The position numbers and the translations under genes are program-made. Below the pieces are notes generated by a model. It saw only the letters and a program-made list of their open reading frames with translations. It had not been told where the DNA came from and did no database searches. A DNA stretch of 39,217 bases from Arachnopeziza araneosa. Taxonomy: Eukaryota; Ascomycota; Leotiomycetes; Helotiales; Arachnopezizaceae. Positions 10,731-21,571 of this stretch are shown here, in pieces (position 1 is the first letter of the stretch; each line of letters opens with the position of its first letter). Location of the stretch: NCBI GenBank assembly GCA_003988855.1, contig QYAI01000207.1, positions 1-39,217 on the forward strand. The letters are read 5' to 3'.

Positions 10731-13700
10731 ATGAGTTCCCTTCCTCAGTCAAAGGGCATTCGTATCGCCATTGATGTAAGGCTTCCCTCTGTCTGACTAG
10801 AAAATCCCCGCGATACTCATCTAGCATATGTACTCAACTCTCGAGAAATCAGACCTCTTGATCCGACAGTATCCCTCGGCTTATAATTCTTCTTGCTCTA
10901 ACCCTTTCCCATCATATTCCGTTTGCCTTCCATAAATCGCTCAACTAACGTTCTTAAAGCGTGGTGGTACATTTACTGACTGTGTGGGCAACGCGGGGTC
11001 TGGCTTGATGAAAGATGATGTTATCATCAAGCTGCTCTCCGAGGACCCTGCCAATTATGAAGATGCTCCTCTCGAGGGCATCCGACGCCTGATGTCCAAG
11101 TTTCTACGGAAGGAGATTCCCCGTGGTGAGCCTCTCGATACGTCCGAAATCGAATCAATACGGATGGGAACTACCGTCGCGACTAATGCCCTATGTGAGG
11201 ATCTCAGGTTCTATCCAATTTTTTCTATTCTACTCCAGAAACAAAATAACTCAAGTGACGAACTCTGAAAACAGCCGTGTCCAGTGGTATTCTACTTCTT
11301 GCATTCTTCGTGCACTCCTGAACTCTTCCATGAAAGGCAAATGCTAACTCCCTGGGGATCTAGTGGAGAGAAAGGGTGAAAAGATTGCCATGGTTGTCAC
11401 TAAAGGCTTCAAAGACTGTTTAGAAATTGGCAATCAGTCAAGGCCAAAAATATTTGACCTAGCGATTCGAAAGCCCGACGTATTGTACGAGAAGGTTGTG
11501 GAAATTGAGGAACGAGTGACATTGGAAGATTATGCTGAGGATCCAGAACGGCACATTACCTCACTCGAATCTTGGAGCCCTGAAGATGGCAGCAACCAAA
11601 GATTGGTCCGGGGCTTATCCTCAGAAGCCATCCGGATTTTGCAATCTCCTACAGAGGAAACCATTCGAAAGCAACTTCAGGAAGTATATGACGAGGGAAT
11701 CAAAAGTATAGCAGTGTGTTTCATGCATAGTTATACCTTTCCAGATCATGAGGCTCTTGTTGGACGTATTGCCCGTGATATTGGATTCCGTCATGTTTCC
11801 TTGAGTCACGAGTTGATGCCAATGATAAAGCTGGTACCACGCGCTACATCGTCTTGCGCTGACGCTTACCTCACACCTGCAATCAAGCAGTATATTGACG
11901 GCTTCCAGAAGGGATTTGAGGGCGGCTTGGGCACTGAGAGTGTTAAGAAGAAGTGTGGATCCAAGGGAGCAAGATGTGAGTTCATGCAGAGTGATGGTGG
12001 ACTTGTGGATGTGGATAGCTTCTCGGGGTTAAAAGCTATTCTCTCCGGTCCAGCTGGAGGGGTAGTTGGTTATGCCCTTACTTCATACGATCCAAAGACT
12101 AAAACGCCCGTCATCGGCTTTGACATGGGCGGTACCTCGACTGATGTGTCAAGGTATGGTTCTGGAAGATACGAGCACGTCTTTGAAACAACTACCGCCG
12201 GTGTCACAATCCAATCACCTCAACTGGATATTAACACTGTTGCAGCAGGTGGAGGCTCGCGTCTTTTCTTCCGCAACGGCCTCTTTGTCGTCGGACCAGA
12301 ATCCGCAGGTGCCCACCCAGGCCCGGCTTGTTATAGGAAAGGTGGCCCAGCTACTGTCACTGATGCAAATCTCTTTCTTGGTCGTCTGTTGCCAGATTTC
12401 TTTCCAAAAATCTTCGGTCAGAACGAGGACGAAGGACTTGACGTGAAGGCAAGTAACAAACGGCTACAAGAGCTTGTCGAACAAATTAACAAAGAAACGG
12501 GCAAGAGTATGAGCGCCGATGAAGTGGCCTATGGGTTTTTGACCGTCGCTAACGAGACTATGACAAGGCCGATTCGCTCTCTAACAGAAGCAAAGGGTCA
12601 CGATACGTCGAAGCATCGACTGGCAACATTTGGCGGTGCTGGTGGCCAACACGCAGTAGCCATTGCCGAGAGTTTGGGCATTCGACAGATTCTTGTTCAT
12701 CGATACTCATCTGTCCTTTCAGCATATGGGATGGCTCTAGCAGATGTCGTTGATGAACAACAGGAACCTGACTCAAAGGTCTGGGAGGAAGGAGGGGAAG
12801 TGATAAACCATCTAAAGCAGAAAATGAAAGACCTGGAGCAGAAATCAAGGAAAGCATTAGAAGAGCAGGGGTTTAAAGATAAGTCGATTGTGTTTGAGGA
12901 GTATCTCAACATGCGATATAGGGGGACGGAGTCAGCATTAATGGTAGTCAAACCGGAGAATGAATTAGTTGACAAGGAATTCAAAGGAGATGAATGGGCG
13001 TTTGGGAAAGCGTTCATGAAGCAGCACCAACAGGAGTTCGGCTTCACATTACCAGACCGAGATATAATTGTTGATGATGTTCGGGTCCGAGGTATTGGTA
13101 AGAGTTCTGGGGTATTAGGGAAGACAGTCGATGAGCAACTAAAGGAAACAACACCAATAGATGTAAAGTCGGGAGAGAAAGAGTTCAAACGATCCCATGT
13201 ATTTTTTGGTGAAGGACGAAAAAATACACCTATTTACAAATTAGAGGATCTTGATGTTGGGAACAGGGTCAATGGACCTGCAATTCTGGCAGATGGCACT
13301 CAAACTATCGTTGTCACTCCTGGAGCGACAGCATTGGTCAGTCTATTATGATATTAAATTACTGTTATATTCTATGCGAGTTCGGCAGCTGTGGGTTGTC
13401 TCAGGAGCATTGTTGCTTGTTCTTGAAAGTTTTGTTTCATGGGCCTAGCTCTTCAGCTCCTCGGCTCCTTTCAAAAAATGTAGCAAAACCACATACTAAT
13501 TCATTGGACAGATCATTGAAACGCATGTTGTTATCAACATCAGGAATAAGGAGATAAATGACGAGTAAGCTGCCTTTTTTGGCCAGAGATGTAGTTTCAG
13601 GAAATTCTTACTTTTACTAATAGATGATAGCTCCCCCAAGGCAGATTCGTTGAGAGAGGTTGACCCTATAATGCTGAGTATATTTGCACATCGTTTCATG

Positions 13701-15476
13701 GCGATCGCTGAGCAGATGGGCCGAGCTCTTCAAAAGACAAGCGTCAGCACTAATGTCAAAGAGCGGCTCGATTACTCATGTGCGTTGTTCGACGCCAGTG
13801 GTGGATTAGTTGCGAATGCTCCTCATCTCCCAGTTCACCTGGGATCTATGTCCACTTGCGTGAAGAGACAAGCGGAAATTTGGAAAGGAAAATTGATGAA
13901 GGGCGACGTGCTTGTCAGCAATCACCCGGAATATGGAGGAACACATTTACCTGACATCACAGTCATTACGCCATCATTCGATGGGTCTGGTAAAACAATA
14001 CTTTTCTACGTTGCCTCAAGAGCACATCACGCAGATATTGGAGGTATTTTGCCTGGTAGCATGCCACCACACTCCAGGGAACTCTACCAAGAAGGTGCTG
14101 CAATAAAGTCGGAGAAACTTGTTAGTTCAGGAAACTTCAACGAGGAGCGTATCACTGAGCTTTTGCTCACGGAACCTGCGAAGTACCAAGGTTGTAGTGG
14201 TACAAGGTGCCTAAGTGATAATATCTCCGATCTAAAAGCTCAGATCTCGAGTAATATGAAGGGAATCAACCTTATCTCCACCCTGATTGACGAGTATGGA
14301 GAAGAGACAGTCAACTTCTACATGCTCAGCATACAAAACAATGCCGAGTTAAGTGTAAGAAGGCTATTGAAGGATGTTAGCAAAAAATTCGAGGGTCAAA
14401 ATCTTTCTGCTGTCGACTATATGGATGATGGAAGTCCAATCAAACTAAAAGTCACAATCGATGCTGGAAAGGGAGAAGCCGTCTTTGACTTTGAAGGGAC
14501 TGGGCCGGAAGTATATGGTAAACTCTCGCTTCTCTAAATATTATTGAGCATACCACTAAACATAGTAGGAAACACAAATGCTCCTCGAGCCGTAACTTAC
14601 AGTGCGATAATCTACTGCCTCCGATGTCTTATATCGGAAGATATACCTTTGAATCAAGGATGTCTTAAGCCAATCAAGGTCCTCATCCCACCCAAGTCAT
14701 TTCTGTCACCTTCGGACAAGGCTGCCGTGGTCGGTGGGAATGTTCTCACATCTCAACGAGTAACAGACGTCATCTTGAAAGCCTTCCAGGCCTGCGCTGC
14801 CTCTCAAGGGGATTGCAACAACCTTACCTTTGGATTTGGCGGTAATCTTGAGGGCCAAGAGAAGATTAAAGGTTTCGGATATTACGAAACTATCGCTGGA
14901 GGCAGTGGTGCTGGAAAGGACTGGGATGGCACAAATGGCGTTCATACACATATGACGAATACGCGAATCACCGACTCTGAGGTGTTTGAACGACGCTACC
15001 CGGTCATTCTAAGGGAATTCTCATTGCGAGTTGGTTCTGGAGGGGCGGGGAAGTATCGAGGGGGTGATGGTGTAATTCGAGATATTGAATTTAGAATCCC
15101 CGTACAGGTGTCGATCTTAAGCGAGAGACGAGTTTACCACCCCTATGGTCTTGAGGGCGGTGAAGATGCACAGTGTGGGCTCAATATCTGGGTTAGAAAG
15201 GTAGAGGCGAGCAACCCTCAACGGTCAGATAAGATGCTGAATGGGTCTGGCGAAAAGGTGGAAGACGTAGTGTATGAGGAGCGGCGAATCAATCTTGGGG
15301 GTAAAAATACTGCTGCAATGAAAGCTGGGGAGAGAATAATCATTTGCACACCTGGAGGGGGCGGTTGGGGAAGAGAAGCGGATAGGACAGGGGCAAAGGG
15401 GGAAGTACAAGATCCGAAGCACTCATGGAAGGGCGGAAGTTATGCCAATAGAGAGGAGATGGCCCTGCAAGTATAG
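10731..15476 (+). CDS. OXP1: 5-oxoprolinase (ATP-hydrolysing)
   Basis: Six exons: 10731-10775, 10960-11194, 11364-13336, 13512-13564, 13631-14517, 14569-15476, giving 1366 aa, slightly longer than typical. The enzyme opens 5-oxo-L-proline to L-glutamate using ATP, in the cytosolic gamma-glutamyl cycle that recycles glutathione. The N-terminal half is HyuA-like: IDRGGTFTD formed across the first splice, TNALLERKGE across the second, then GFDMGGTSTDVSRYG and HPGPACYRKGGPATVTDANL. The C-terminal half is HyuB-like: DPIMLSIFAHRFMAIAEQMG, EYGGTHLPDITVITP, SRAHHADIGGILPGSMPP and, across the last splice, GTGPEVYGNTNAPRAVTYSA. The domain link at 13337-13511 uses a weak donor (GTCAGT), so the 53-nt fourth exon is the least certain part, though it supplies the expected ETHVVINI segment. 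The ATG at 10731 follows a pyrimidine-rich leader. Confidence 0.95.
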
Positions 15477-15776
15477 GGAAGTGCCGAAACACTACGAATG
15501 TATGTTTACCGGCGACACGATAAGCAACGGTGAGCATAAACAAACGCTCCCTCCACATCTTTACTGATACAGATGACATTATTGACTATTGGACATATGG
15601 CTCAGCCACTAAAACAAATGCTGACTCTTTCACAATGTTCTCTTATACTTACTCAGACGACTATATCATACATAAATATAAAGTGTCTTCGTTGCCAAAT
15701 AGTGACCCTTTCCCCGTTTTCATTAAAGTCCAGTGATCATAATACATATTCTGCTTAAAGGCCATCCAAACATCCC
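15477..15776. other. Convergent intergenic region
   Basis: This 300-bp stretch lies between the stop codons of the oxoprolinase gene (+) and the sorting-nexin gene (-). It should hold both 3' untranslated regions. Nothing else is seen. Confidence 0.5.
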
Positions 15777-18700
15777 CTAATGGGTGACAGCTCGGACTGC
15801 TTGAAGTAGAAGTCCAAACATCAACCCCCTCGAGACTTCCTCAATTTGAAGGCAGTCAAAGATCTTTCCCATAGCTTCACCAGTAGCTGCTTGACCCATA
15901 AAACCTGTCAGTGCTGCAGGGACACCCCTCTCAACGAGGAGCCGTCTCGCTTTGATTCTAAGTCGTTCCTTCTCTTCTGCAGTAGAATCTGCGGGCCACG
16001 TCTTCAATTCTTCTTCTGTTGGTAACGTATTAGCACGAAGGTTTCGAACGTGTGACGCTATTCCTGCATCGGAAGTATTGGATGTTATGAAGGAATCTTG
16101 AATAAGAGATTGAATCGAGGAAAGTGAGGGGTTCCCGGGTCTCAGGAGGAATGTCTTGGCAGCAGTGAGCAGTGTTCGACGAATATTCCATGCTGAAGAT
16201 AGAGTGTACATCTCATTAATCACGGCAAAGAGTAGTTCCACGGCTACCCTGGTCTCGGCTTCTGTCAAAGGGGTAGGCTCCCGGCGAAGCATTCTCGAGC
16301 TCGTCAACAATGGCATGGAGTTCATCCTAGTGGCTGAATGAGAGGAGCGTTCTGGTGATTGCTGAGACGGCACAGTGCTTGTTGATGTCCGCGCTGTAGG
16401 TGTACTACTTTCTACACGTGAACTTCCAACTGAAGATTCTTCGGTTTGGGATCCATAATCGTCAGCTATAGCGCTAGGAGGAGGCGGCAATTTGATATCG
16501 TCAATGTTGGCTTGTATAGGAGAGGAGATAGGAGTGCCTCTTATAGAGGAAGCTCTGCTTGGATCGCGACTTTGAGTTGTGCTTCTTCGACCACTCATGG
16601 ATGATCTTGCAGAAGTAGAGAGTCTCGGCTCTCGTTCGCTTTCATCTTCTGCAATAGAGTTATAGCTAGGCCGTCGCTCCATTGATGGTAACTTTGAAGG
16701 CTGGCTGTGTGTGATGAGTGATGGCCGAAGACTATCTTCACTCGCTCGGCCAGACCGGGAGCTGACAATAGAGTTCATGCTATCCATCCTGGAAAGTGTC
16801 GTAGATGACCGCCCAGTAGTGTGTATTCCTGAAATATTGGTGCCGTTACTATTGACTGGTTTTTTCTGCCCAAGACTTCCGATGTTAGTAAGTACGCCAG
16901 AAATGCCCCCCCCAATCGCTTTACCACCTTCTGCTACCCCTTTCGGTGCATTTGTTAAGACATCTAGCATGCCCTTTCCCATCGTCTCAAATGCAGACGG
17001 AGTAGACCAGCCAATCCCAGGAAAATTATTCTTTGTTGTGGAACTGGACGTTGATTGATTTTGATCCTTCTCAAGGAATCGCTTCATGCCTTCACTCTCA
17101 GCTAACGGCTGATACCAACAAGCATCTTTTAGATAGCGTTCAAGTTCACCCCTTAATGAAGCCTTGGTGTGTTCTTTCCAGTTGGGCAGGTTATGATGTT
17201 GCTCTGCAAATGCAATTACGCCAGATATTTGAGCGATACGCCTCAACACCTCGTGTAGAGTTTCAAAATCGGGATACCTTCTTACGATCATCCAACCTGG
17301 TTGTTCGGAGCTTGCTGGCTCTATCTGTACTAAGTAGTCCGTATTAGGTTTGCTTCGCAATCTACCTTTATCGCTTCCAGAAGAGTCATCATGTATGAGT
17401 ATGTTTGCATTGTGAAGAGTTAAGGATACTGTTTCTCTTCTCCGATTGGTAGAACCATCTTGAAGGGCCAAGGGGATCGACTGTGGAACAATTTGGTCAA
17501 AACTTGTAAAGCTGGCGCTATTTAGAGCTCCGCTTGAGGACCCAGGCATGTCCGAATCCCTAGAATAGTGGATAGCTTTGCGTTCGGGGGACTGGTAAAT
17601 CGGTGTAGCCAACTCAGGTGATTTGAGCAAATCCTCATCATTTTGATTTCGAGTAGTATTGAGCGGCGGGAGCTGTGATACTGAAATTTTCGCCAATGGA
17701 GACGAATTGAGATCAAGGGTACTGGAGTCTACGACCTCCACAAAAGCCTTCGGTGCATCTTCCCAGGGCACTTGTGAGGGCTGCGCTCTCATCGCATCCT
17801 CTTCCGCAATCAGCCGGGAGAGCCTCTTAGCCTCTTCCATTGCTTCCTCCATCGCCTCCTCTGCCTTGCTTAGCCGCTTTCTGTGACCTTTTGATTCTTG
17901 ATTCTGCTTCTCGGCCTCGAGTTTTGGAGACTTTGCAACCGCAACATTACCCACATTTCCATCAAGATCATACAAAGGGTGACCGAGAATTGCATTGCCA
18001 CTTCCCATCCCAGCGTCGATGGCTTGGCTGAAATCCGGTTCTCCATCTTCTAAAAGATAAACAATCCAACCATTTATCCATTCAGGTCTCGAGCAGCTCT
18101 TTAAAGTCATTTCTAAAATGAGACTACTTAACACTTCCCGAAGGAAGATCCTGGCAGGATTGCAATCATAAGTAGATTTTTCTAGAAAATTCTGTAGGAT
18201 ATCGTCTGCAATCATCTTGAACTTCTTAGACTGCTGTCTCTCGTTTAATATATTAGCAAGATTTGAATTGGGGTTTGCGGACAGATATCTATAAACTGCC
18301 TCTGCTGGTGGAATATTTGTGCCCTGAGCTAATGCCATAGCGCTAGAAAGTTCACCCAGGAATACGATGACGATCGAAGAGGAATTGGTGAGGAAGTCGA
18401 GGAATGCATCAGCAGGTCTCTTCCTTGACAAATGTTGCGAGACTGACAAAACGAATTTGGTAAGTGTCTGGCGAGAAGCTAGTGGAAATGATACATCCTT
18501 TGGAAGGATTGGCTGATACCACCATTTTACATAGTCTCGAATAACTGCTTCTACAAGCTCGTTCAAAGCAGCAGCGGTTTCCGGTTGATAACCTTCGAAG
18601 CTGTTTCCAAGAGTAGTATCTTGATCCTCTCCGTCGTTATCGTCGTCCATGAGATGCGCATCTCTTAAATCTAGTAGTCTCTTCATGATATCTAGCGAAG

Positions 18701-19013
18701 ATTCTCTTCTCGAGTGCTCAACTGAGCCAACAGGCACACAATTTCGCTCCCATGTTGCATGGAGAACAACACCGCCCAACCCGCCAATCAACACCAAACC
18801 TACTCTGCCCAGAACGAGGTATGTACAAGCTGCCAGTCCAACAGCGACCCCTCCAAGGGTTTCGGGCGAGGCGGTTGAGAGGAACCGTAAGACGCGAGTA
18901 GTCAAATCTTCGATGTTTGGCTTACGGTCAAGAGCTGGTGGCATTTTTTGGGGCAAGTCTTGTGCCGAAAGGTGGTCATCCTCATGCTGCTGGTCTCCAG
19001 CTATTCCATTCAT
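15777..19013 (-). CDS. PXA-PX-Nexin_C domain membrane protein (SNX13/14/19/25 family)
   Basis: A single exon encodes 1078 aa. A hydrophobic stretch at about residues 52-90 (LGGVAVGLAACTYLVLG onward) is a probable membrane anchor. A PXA domain follows (about 143-330; NELVEAVIRDYVKWWYQPIL). A short charged coiled coil (about 375-400, repeated EEAMEEA) precedes a PX domain at about 530-655, with the phosphoinositide-pocket motif RRYPDF near 577 and the LPNWKEHTKASLRGELERYL helix. A Ser-rich linker leads to a Nexin_C domain from about 905 to the end. Yeast Mdm1 and animal SNX13/14/19/25 tether the ER or lipid droplets to vacuoles or endosomes; this protein likely has a similar membrane-contact or endosomal role. 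I see no RGS domain between PXA and PX, which is filled by low-complexity sequence, so it is SNX19-like in layout. Confidence 0.9.
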   Translation of the reverse strand: MNGIAGDQQHEDDHLSAQDLPQKMPPALDRKPNIEDLTTRVLRFLSTASPETLGGVAVGLAACTYLVLGRVGLVLIGGLGGVVLHATWERNCVPVGSVEHSRRESSLDIMKRLLDLRDAHLMDDDNDGEDQDTTLGNSFEGYQPETAAALNELVEAVIRDYVKWWYQPILPKDVSFPLASRQTLTKFVLSVSQHLSRKRPADAFLDFLTNSSSIVIVFLGELSSAMALAQGTNIPPAEAVYRYLSANPNSNLANILNERQQSKKFKMIADDILQNFLEKSTYDCNPARIFLREVLSSLILEMTLKSCSRPEWINGWIVYLLEDGEPDFSQAIDAGMGSGNAILGHPLYDLDGNVGNVAVAKSPKLEAEKQNQESKGHRKRLSKAEEAMEEAMEEAKRLSRLIAEEDAMRAQPSQVPWEDAPKAFVEVVDSSTLDLNSSPLAKISVSQLPPLNTTRNQNDEDLLKSPELATPIYQSPERKAIHYSRDSDMPGSSSGALNSASFTSFDQIVPQSIPLALQDGSTNRRRETVSLTLHNANILIHDDSSGSDKGRLRSKPNTDYLVQIEPASSEQPGWMIVRRYPDFETLHEVLRRIAQISGVIAFAEQHHNLPNWKEHTKASLRGELERYLKDACWYQPLAESEGMKRFLEKDQNQSTSSSTTKNNFPGIGWSTPSAFETMGKGMLDVLTNAPKGVAEGGKAIGGGISGVLTNIGSLGQKKPVNSNGTNISGIHTTGRSSTTLSRMDSMNSIVSSRSGRASEDSLRPSLITHSQPSKLPSMERRPSYNSIAEDESEREPRLSTSARSSMSGRRSTTQSRDPSRASSIRGTPISSPIQANIDDIKLPPPPSAIADDYGSQTEESSVGSSRVESSTPTARTSTSTVPSQQSPERSSHSATRMNSMPLLTSSRMLRREPTPLTEAETRVAVELLFAVINEMYTLSSAWNIRRTLLTAAKTFLLRPGNPSLSSIQSLIQDSFITSNTSDAGIASHVRNLRANTLPTEEELKTWPADSTAEEKERLRIKARRLLVERGVPAALTGFMGQAATGEAMGKIFDCLQIEEVSRGLMFGLLLQAVRAVTH

Positions 19014-19563
19014 GACGCTTGTATCTGGTGCTGGCGCATGCTGAAGATTGCCGGTCTATTCGTGTGAATGGTGTTGTATTTTGTATTGAGATGGAAAGGG
19101 GTGAGATAGACCATAGGAGAGAGAAGAGGCTACAAAGATAGAAATGGCGCAAACTCTCACCGGAATATCGTGTTTCGTGAATCAAGATCGGCCTTGACGT
19201 GCGAGGTGGCAAAACAAACAAGTCAATGCACATCAAACGTCCCCTTGGAACGCGGAGAATGTTGTGGATAATAAGCTAAGCTTCTGTTTTTTTGGCCAGA
19301 GGAGTCCTTGAGGACTAGCGAACGCCATCCTGGCCCTAGTCAAGTTGAACCCCTGTTGATCAAGGTTGGATGGATACCCCTTCTAAAGGCACTTCTGTTA
19401 ATTGAGTGCTTTGGAAGCTTGATATATGTTCTGGCTATCAAAATCTCTATCATTTCCAGACTTCAGAATCGTCGAATCGTGGTCCTGGGCCTGCTTCTCG
19501 CATGAAACTGACTTGCCTCTATCTTGTGCTTTATCAGCGAATACACTCAATCCGACGATAAAC
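19014..19563. other. Divergent intergenic region, sorting nexin / Sub1
   Basis: This 550-bp stretch lies between two start codons of diverging genes and should hold both promoters. Open frames run upstream of the Sub1 ATG in the same frame (from 19426), but conservation of the MAKRGREDVE start argues for 19564. Confidence 0.5.
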
Positions 19564-20142
19564 ATGGCAAAACGCGGCCGAGAGGATGTTGAGACTTATG
19601 ATTCTGATAATAGTTTTGTAGAAGACGATGACGGTAACGCGCACAAGACGAAAAAGACCAAGAAGACTAAGGCTTCACACCGGGGTCAGGTCAATGGCAA
19701 TAAATTCTGGGAGGTAAACTCCCTTTCCATGCAATTATTAACCTTCTTTCCTTTTCTGACTTGTCCAGCTCTCCTCGGGCAAAACTCCAAGGCGCGTCGA
19801 GATCTCGGATTTCAAGAACGCGAAGCTCATCAACATTCGGGAATTCTACGAGAAAGATGGGGAATATCTTCCTGGCAAGAAGGTCAATCCAAGATTATAA
19901 GCATAAACTTCACTTTACTGAAAAATTACCAGGGCATTTCTTTATCCGTTGATCAATACAAAGCACTTTTGGATGCAATACCCGCGTTGAACGCCCAACT
20001 GAAAGATCTAGGGATAGATGTTGGCGTACCATCCACCGTCCATAATGACTCCGAGACAGAGAAAAAACCGCAGAGGCGTCTGACGGGTAAAAAGGAAGAA
20101 AAGTCTAACATCGAAGCTACATCCGAAGAAGATGGGGATTGA
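19564..20142 (+). CDS. SUB1: PC4/p15-type transcriptional coactivator
   Basis: Three exons, 19564-19713, 19769-19882 and 19933-20142, give 157 aa. After an acidic, Lys-rich N-terminus (MAKRGREDVETYDSD, then TKKTKKTK), the PC4 DNA-binding domain is built across both splices: KFWELSSGKTPRRVEISDF, then NIREFYEKDGEYLPGKKGIS and SVDQYKALLDAIPAL. PC4/Sub1 binds single-stranded and melted DNA, and promotes RNA polymerase II pre-initiation, elongation and genome stability in the nucleus. The second intron is 50 nt with an unusual GTCAAT donor. It is accepted because only its removal joins KK to GISLSVDQYK, the expected domain sequence. The acidic tail is typical. A longer N-terminal extension is possible but unlikely. 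Confidence 0.95.
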   Translation: MAKRGREDVETYDSDNSFVEDDDGNAHKTKKTKKTKASHRGQVNGNKFWEVNSLSMQLLTFFPFLTCPALLGQNSKARRDLGFQEREAHQHSGILRERWGISSWQEGQSKIISINFTLLKNYQGISLSVDQYKALLDAIPALNAQLKDLGIDVGVPSTVHNDSETEKKPQRRLTGKKEEKSNIEATSEEDGD

Positions 20143-21571
20143 TGACATGTAAAGACTGGAGTTGGCACTGACATGGCGTCTTGGTCTTGTGACCACTTCG
20201 AATGGGAAGTACCTAGATGTTTGACGGTTTCCTGGCGCCAGGCATGGTCGGTATTTGCTGTTCGCTTTCCTGTGCATACTGTGCTATCCTCAGGCAATTC
20301 AGCTTTGCTATGGATGTGAAATATGCACACCATACCTTAAAATAACCTCCGCGTAGTTCCTAGAGGTACTGATCTTAGTGTGACATTGCCCATACCCAAA
20401 GCTAGCAACAAAATATGGCCAAATCTAGTCAGGATTCTGTTTTTAAGGAGAAGCCAGGTTTACACAGTATCCAGTAATTGGATTCTAAAAGCTCAAATTG
20501 GAGTGAATGAATTTATCAAGTCGAGTAAGTTTAAACCAAGGGTTAGGTAGTATGGATTTAGCCTGATACAATATTTGGAGGCTTTTCCTTCTAGCAGGGG
20601 AATCGACCTACTAACAAAAGGAGCTCAAAGTACACTCAAGATCCGTTTGCTCTGAAGCGTGAGCATATTTCTTCTGATTTTGTTGGTCTCTACTTTCTTA
20701 GGAGGTTTGATTGTCCTATTGAAGGGCATACAAAGTAAGTGTAGGCTTGTGACGAGGGATTTGGTGACGTGAATCCAAAGGACAAGCAATGGAAGGCCGA
20801 GTTTTCGTTTTTGATAGTAAGAACAAATATAAACTCTCAATTCCGATGTTTTTGTCCCCCAAGTCTCCTGAATATTGGATGCAAAGTTGACTCGATAAGT
20901 ATGCAGGTTATCTTTTCAAGCTTTTGACTGCTGCGTTGCACAATGGAGCTGAGATGGGCTTGTGAGGTCCAAAGTGGTGAGTATGGTCCACGTGAACACA
21001 GAGGTATGTGTGGGGGTGATTTTGCTTCCTGGCAATTCCGGCAGGAACCCGTGCAGTCTCAGTGGCACATTCTGAAGGGCTTCTAGAAATCAAGGGTGAT
21101 GGGAGGTGAGATGCAACGTGGACTAATGAGAACGGTTGATTATGCTTCCTGGTCGGGTGAGAAGGGAAAAGGGAAAGGGGACTCGAAGGACGGTGAAGAG
21201 GGAAAGATCTTGCCTCAAGACTTGAAAGAACAATCAGTGGTGATGGTCGTATCGTTCAATGCCATCATCCATTTTGACCCCCTGGTTGTCTGTTGCTCCT
21301 CTCCTCCTCGCGCTCCACGTCTCTTCTTTCTTCGTCAATCAGCAACCACCATCAAAATATTTTGACGTTCTCCTTGGTGATAGACGCTTCAACTCGAGGA
21401 TTCGGGAGGCCCTCCCATTCGGAGCCCGGGTTGCGCGCCGTCACCTGGGGAGGTATTCAATCAGTCTCAGTGGAGGCGAGCCACAAGCCTCACTCTCTTC
21501 CAACCGAGCCGACCTAACCTCAACCTTTGCACCTGGTTCACCTAACCTCACTCTGTCAGCCAGAAAGCGCG
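20143..21571. other. Intergenic region, Sub1 to Vac7
   Basis: This 1.43-kb stretch holds the Sub1 3' end and the Vac7 promoter and leader. The last 300 bp before Vac7 are rich in C/T runs, as in many fungal promoters. Short open frames do not resemble proteins and I call no gene. No tRNA or repeat was found by eye. Confidence 0.5.

Noticed and set aside
12697..13188. 163-codon frame antisense to the oxoprolinase gene
   Set aside because: Fully inside a well-supported exon on the other strand; a shadow frame.
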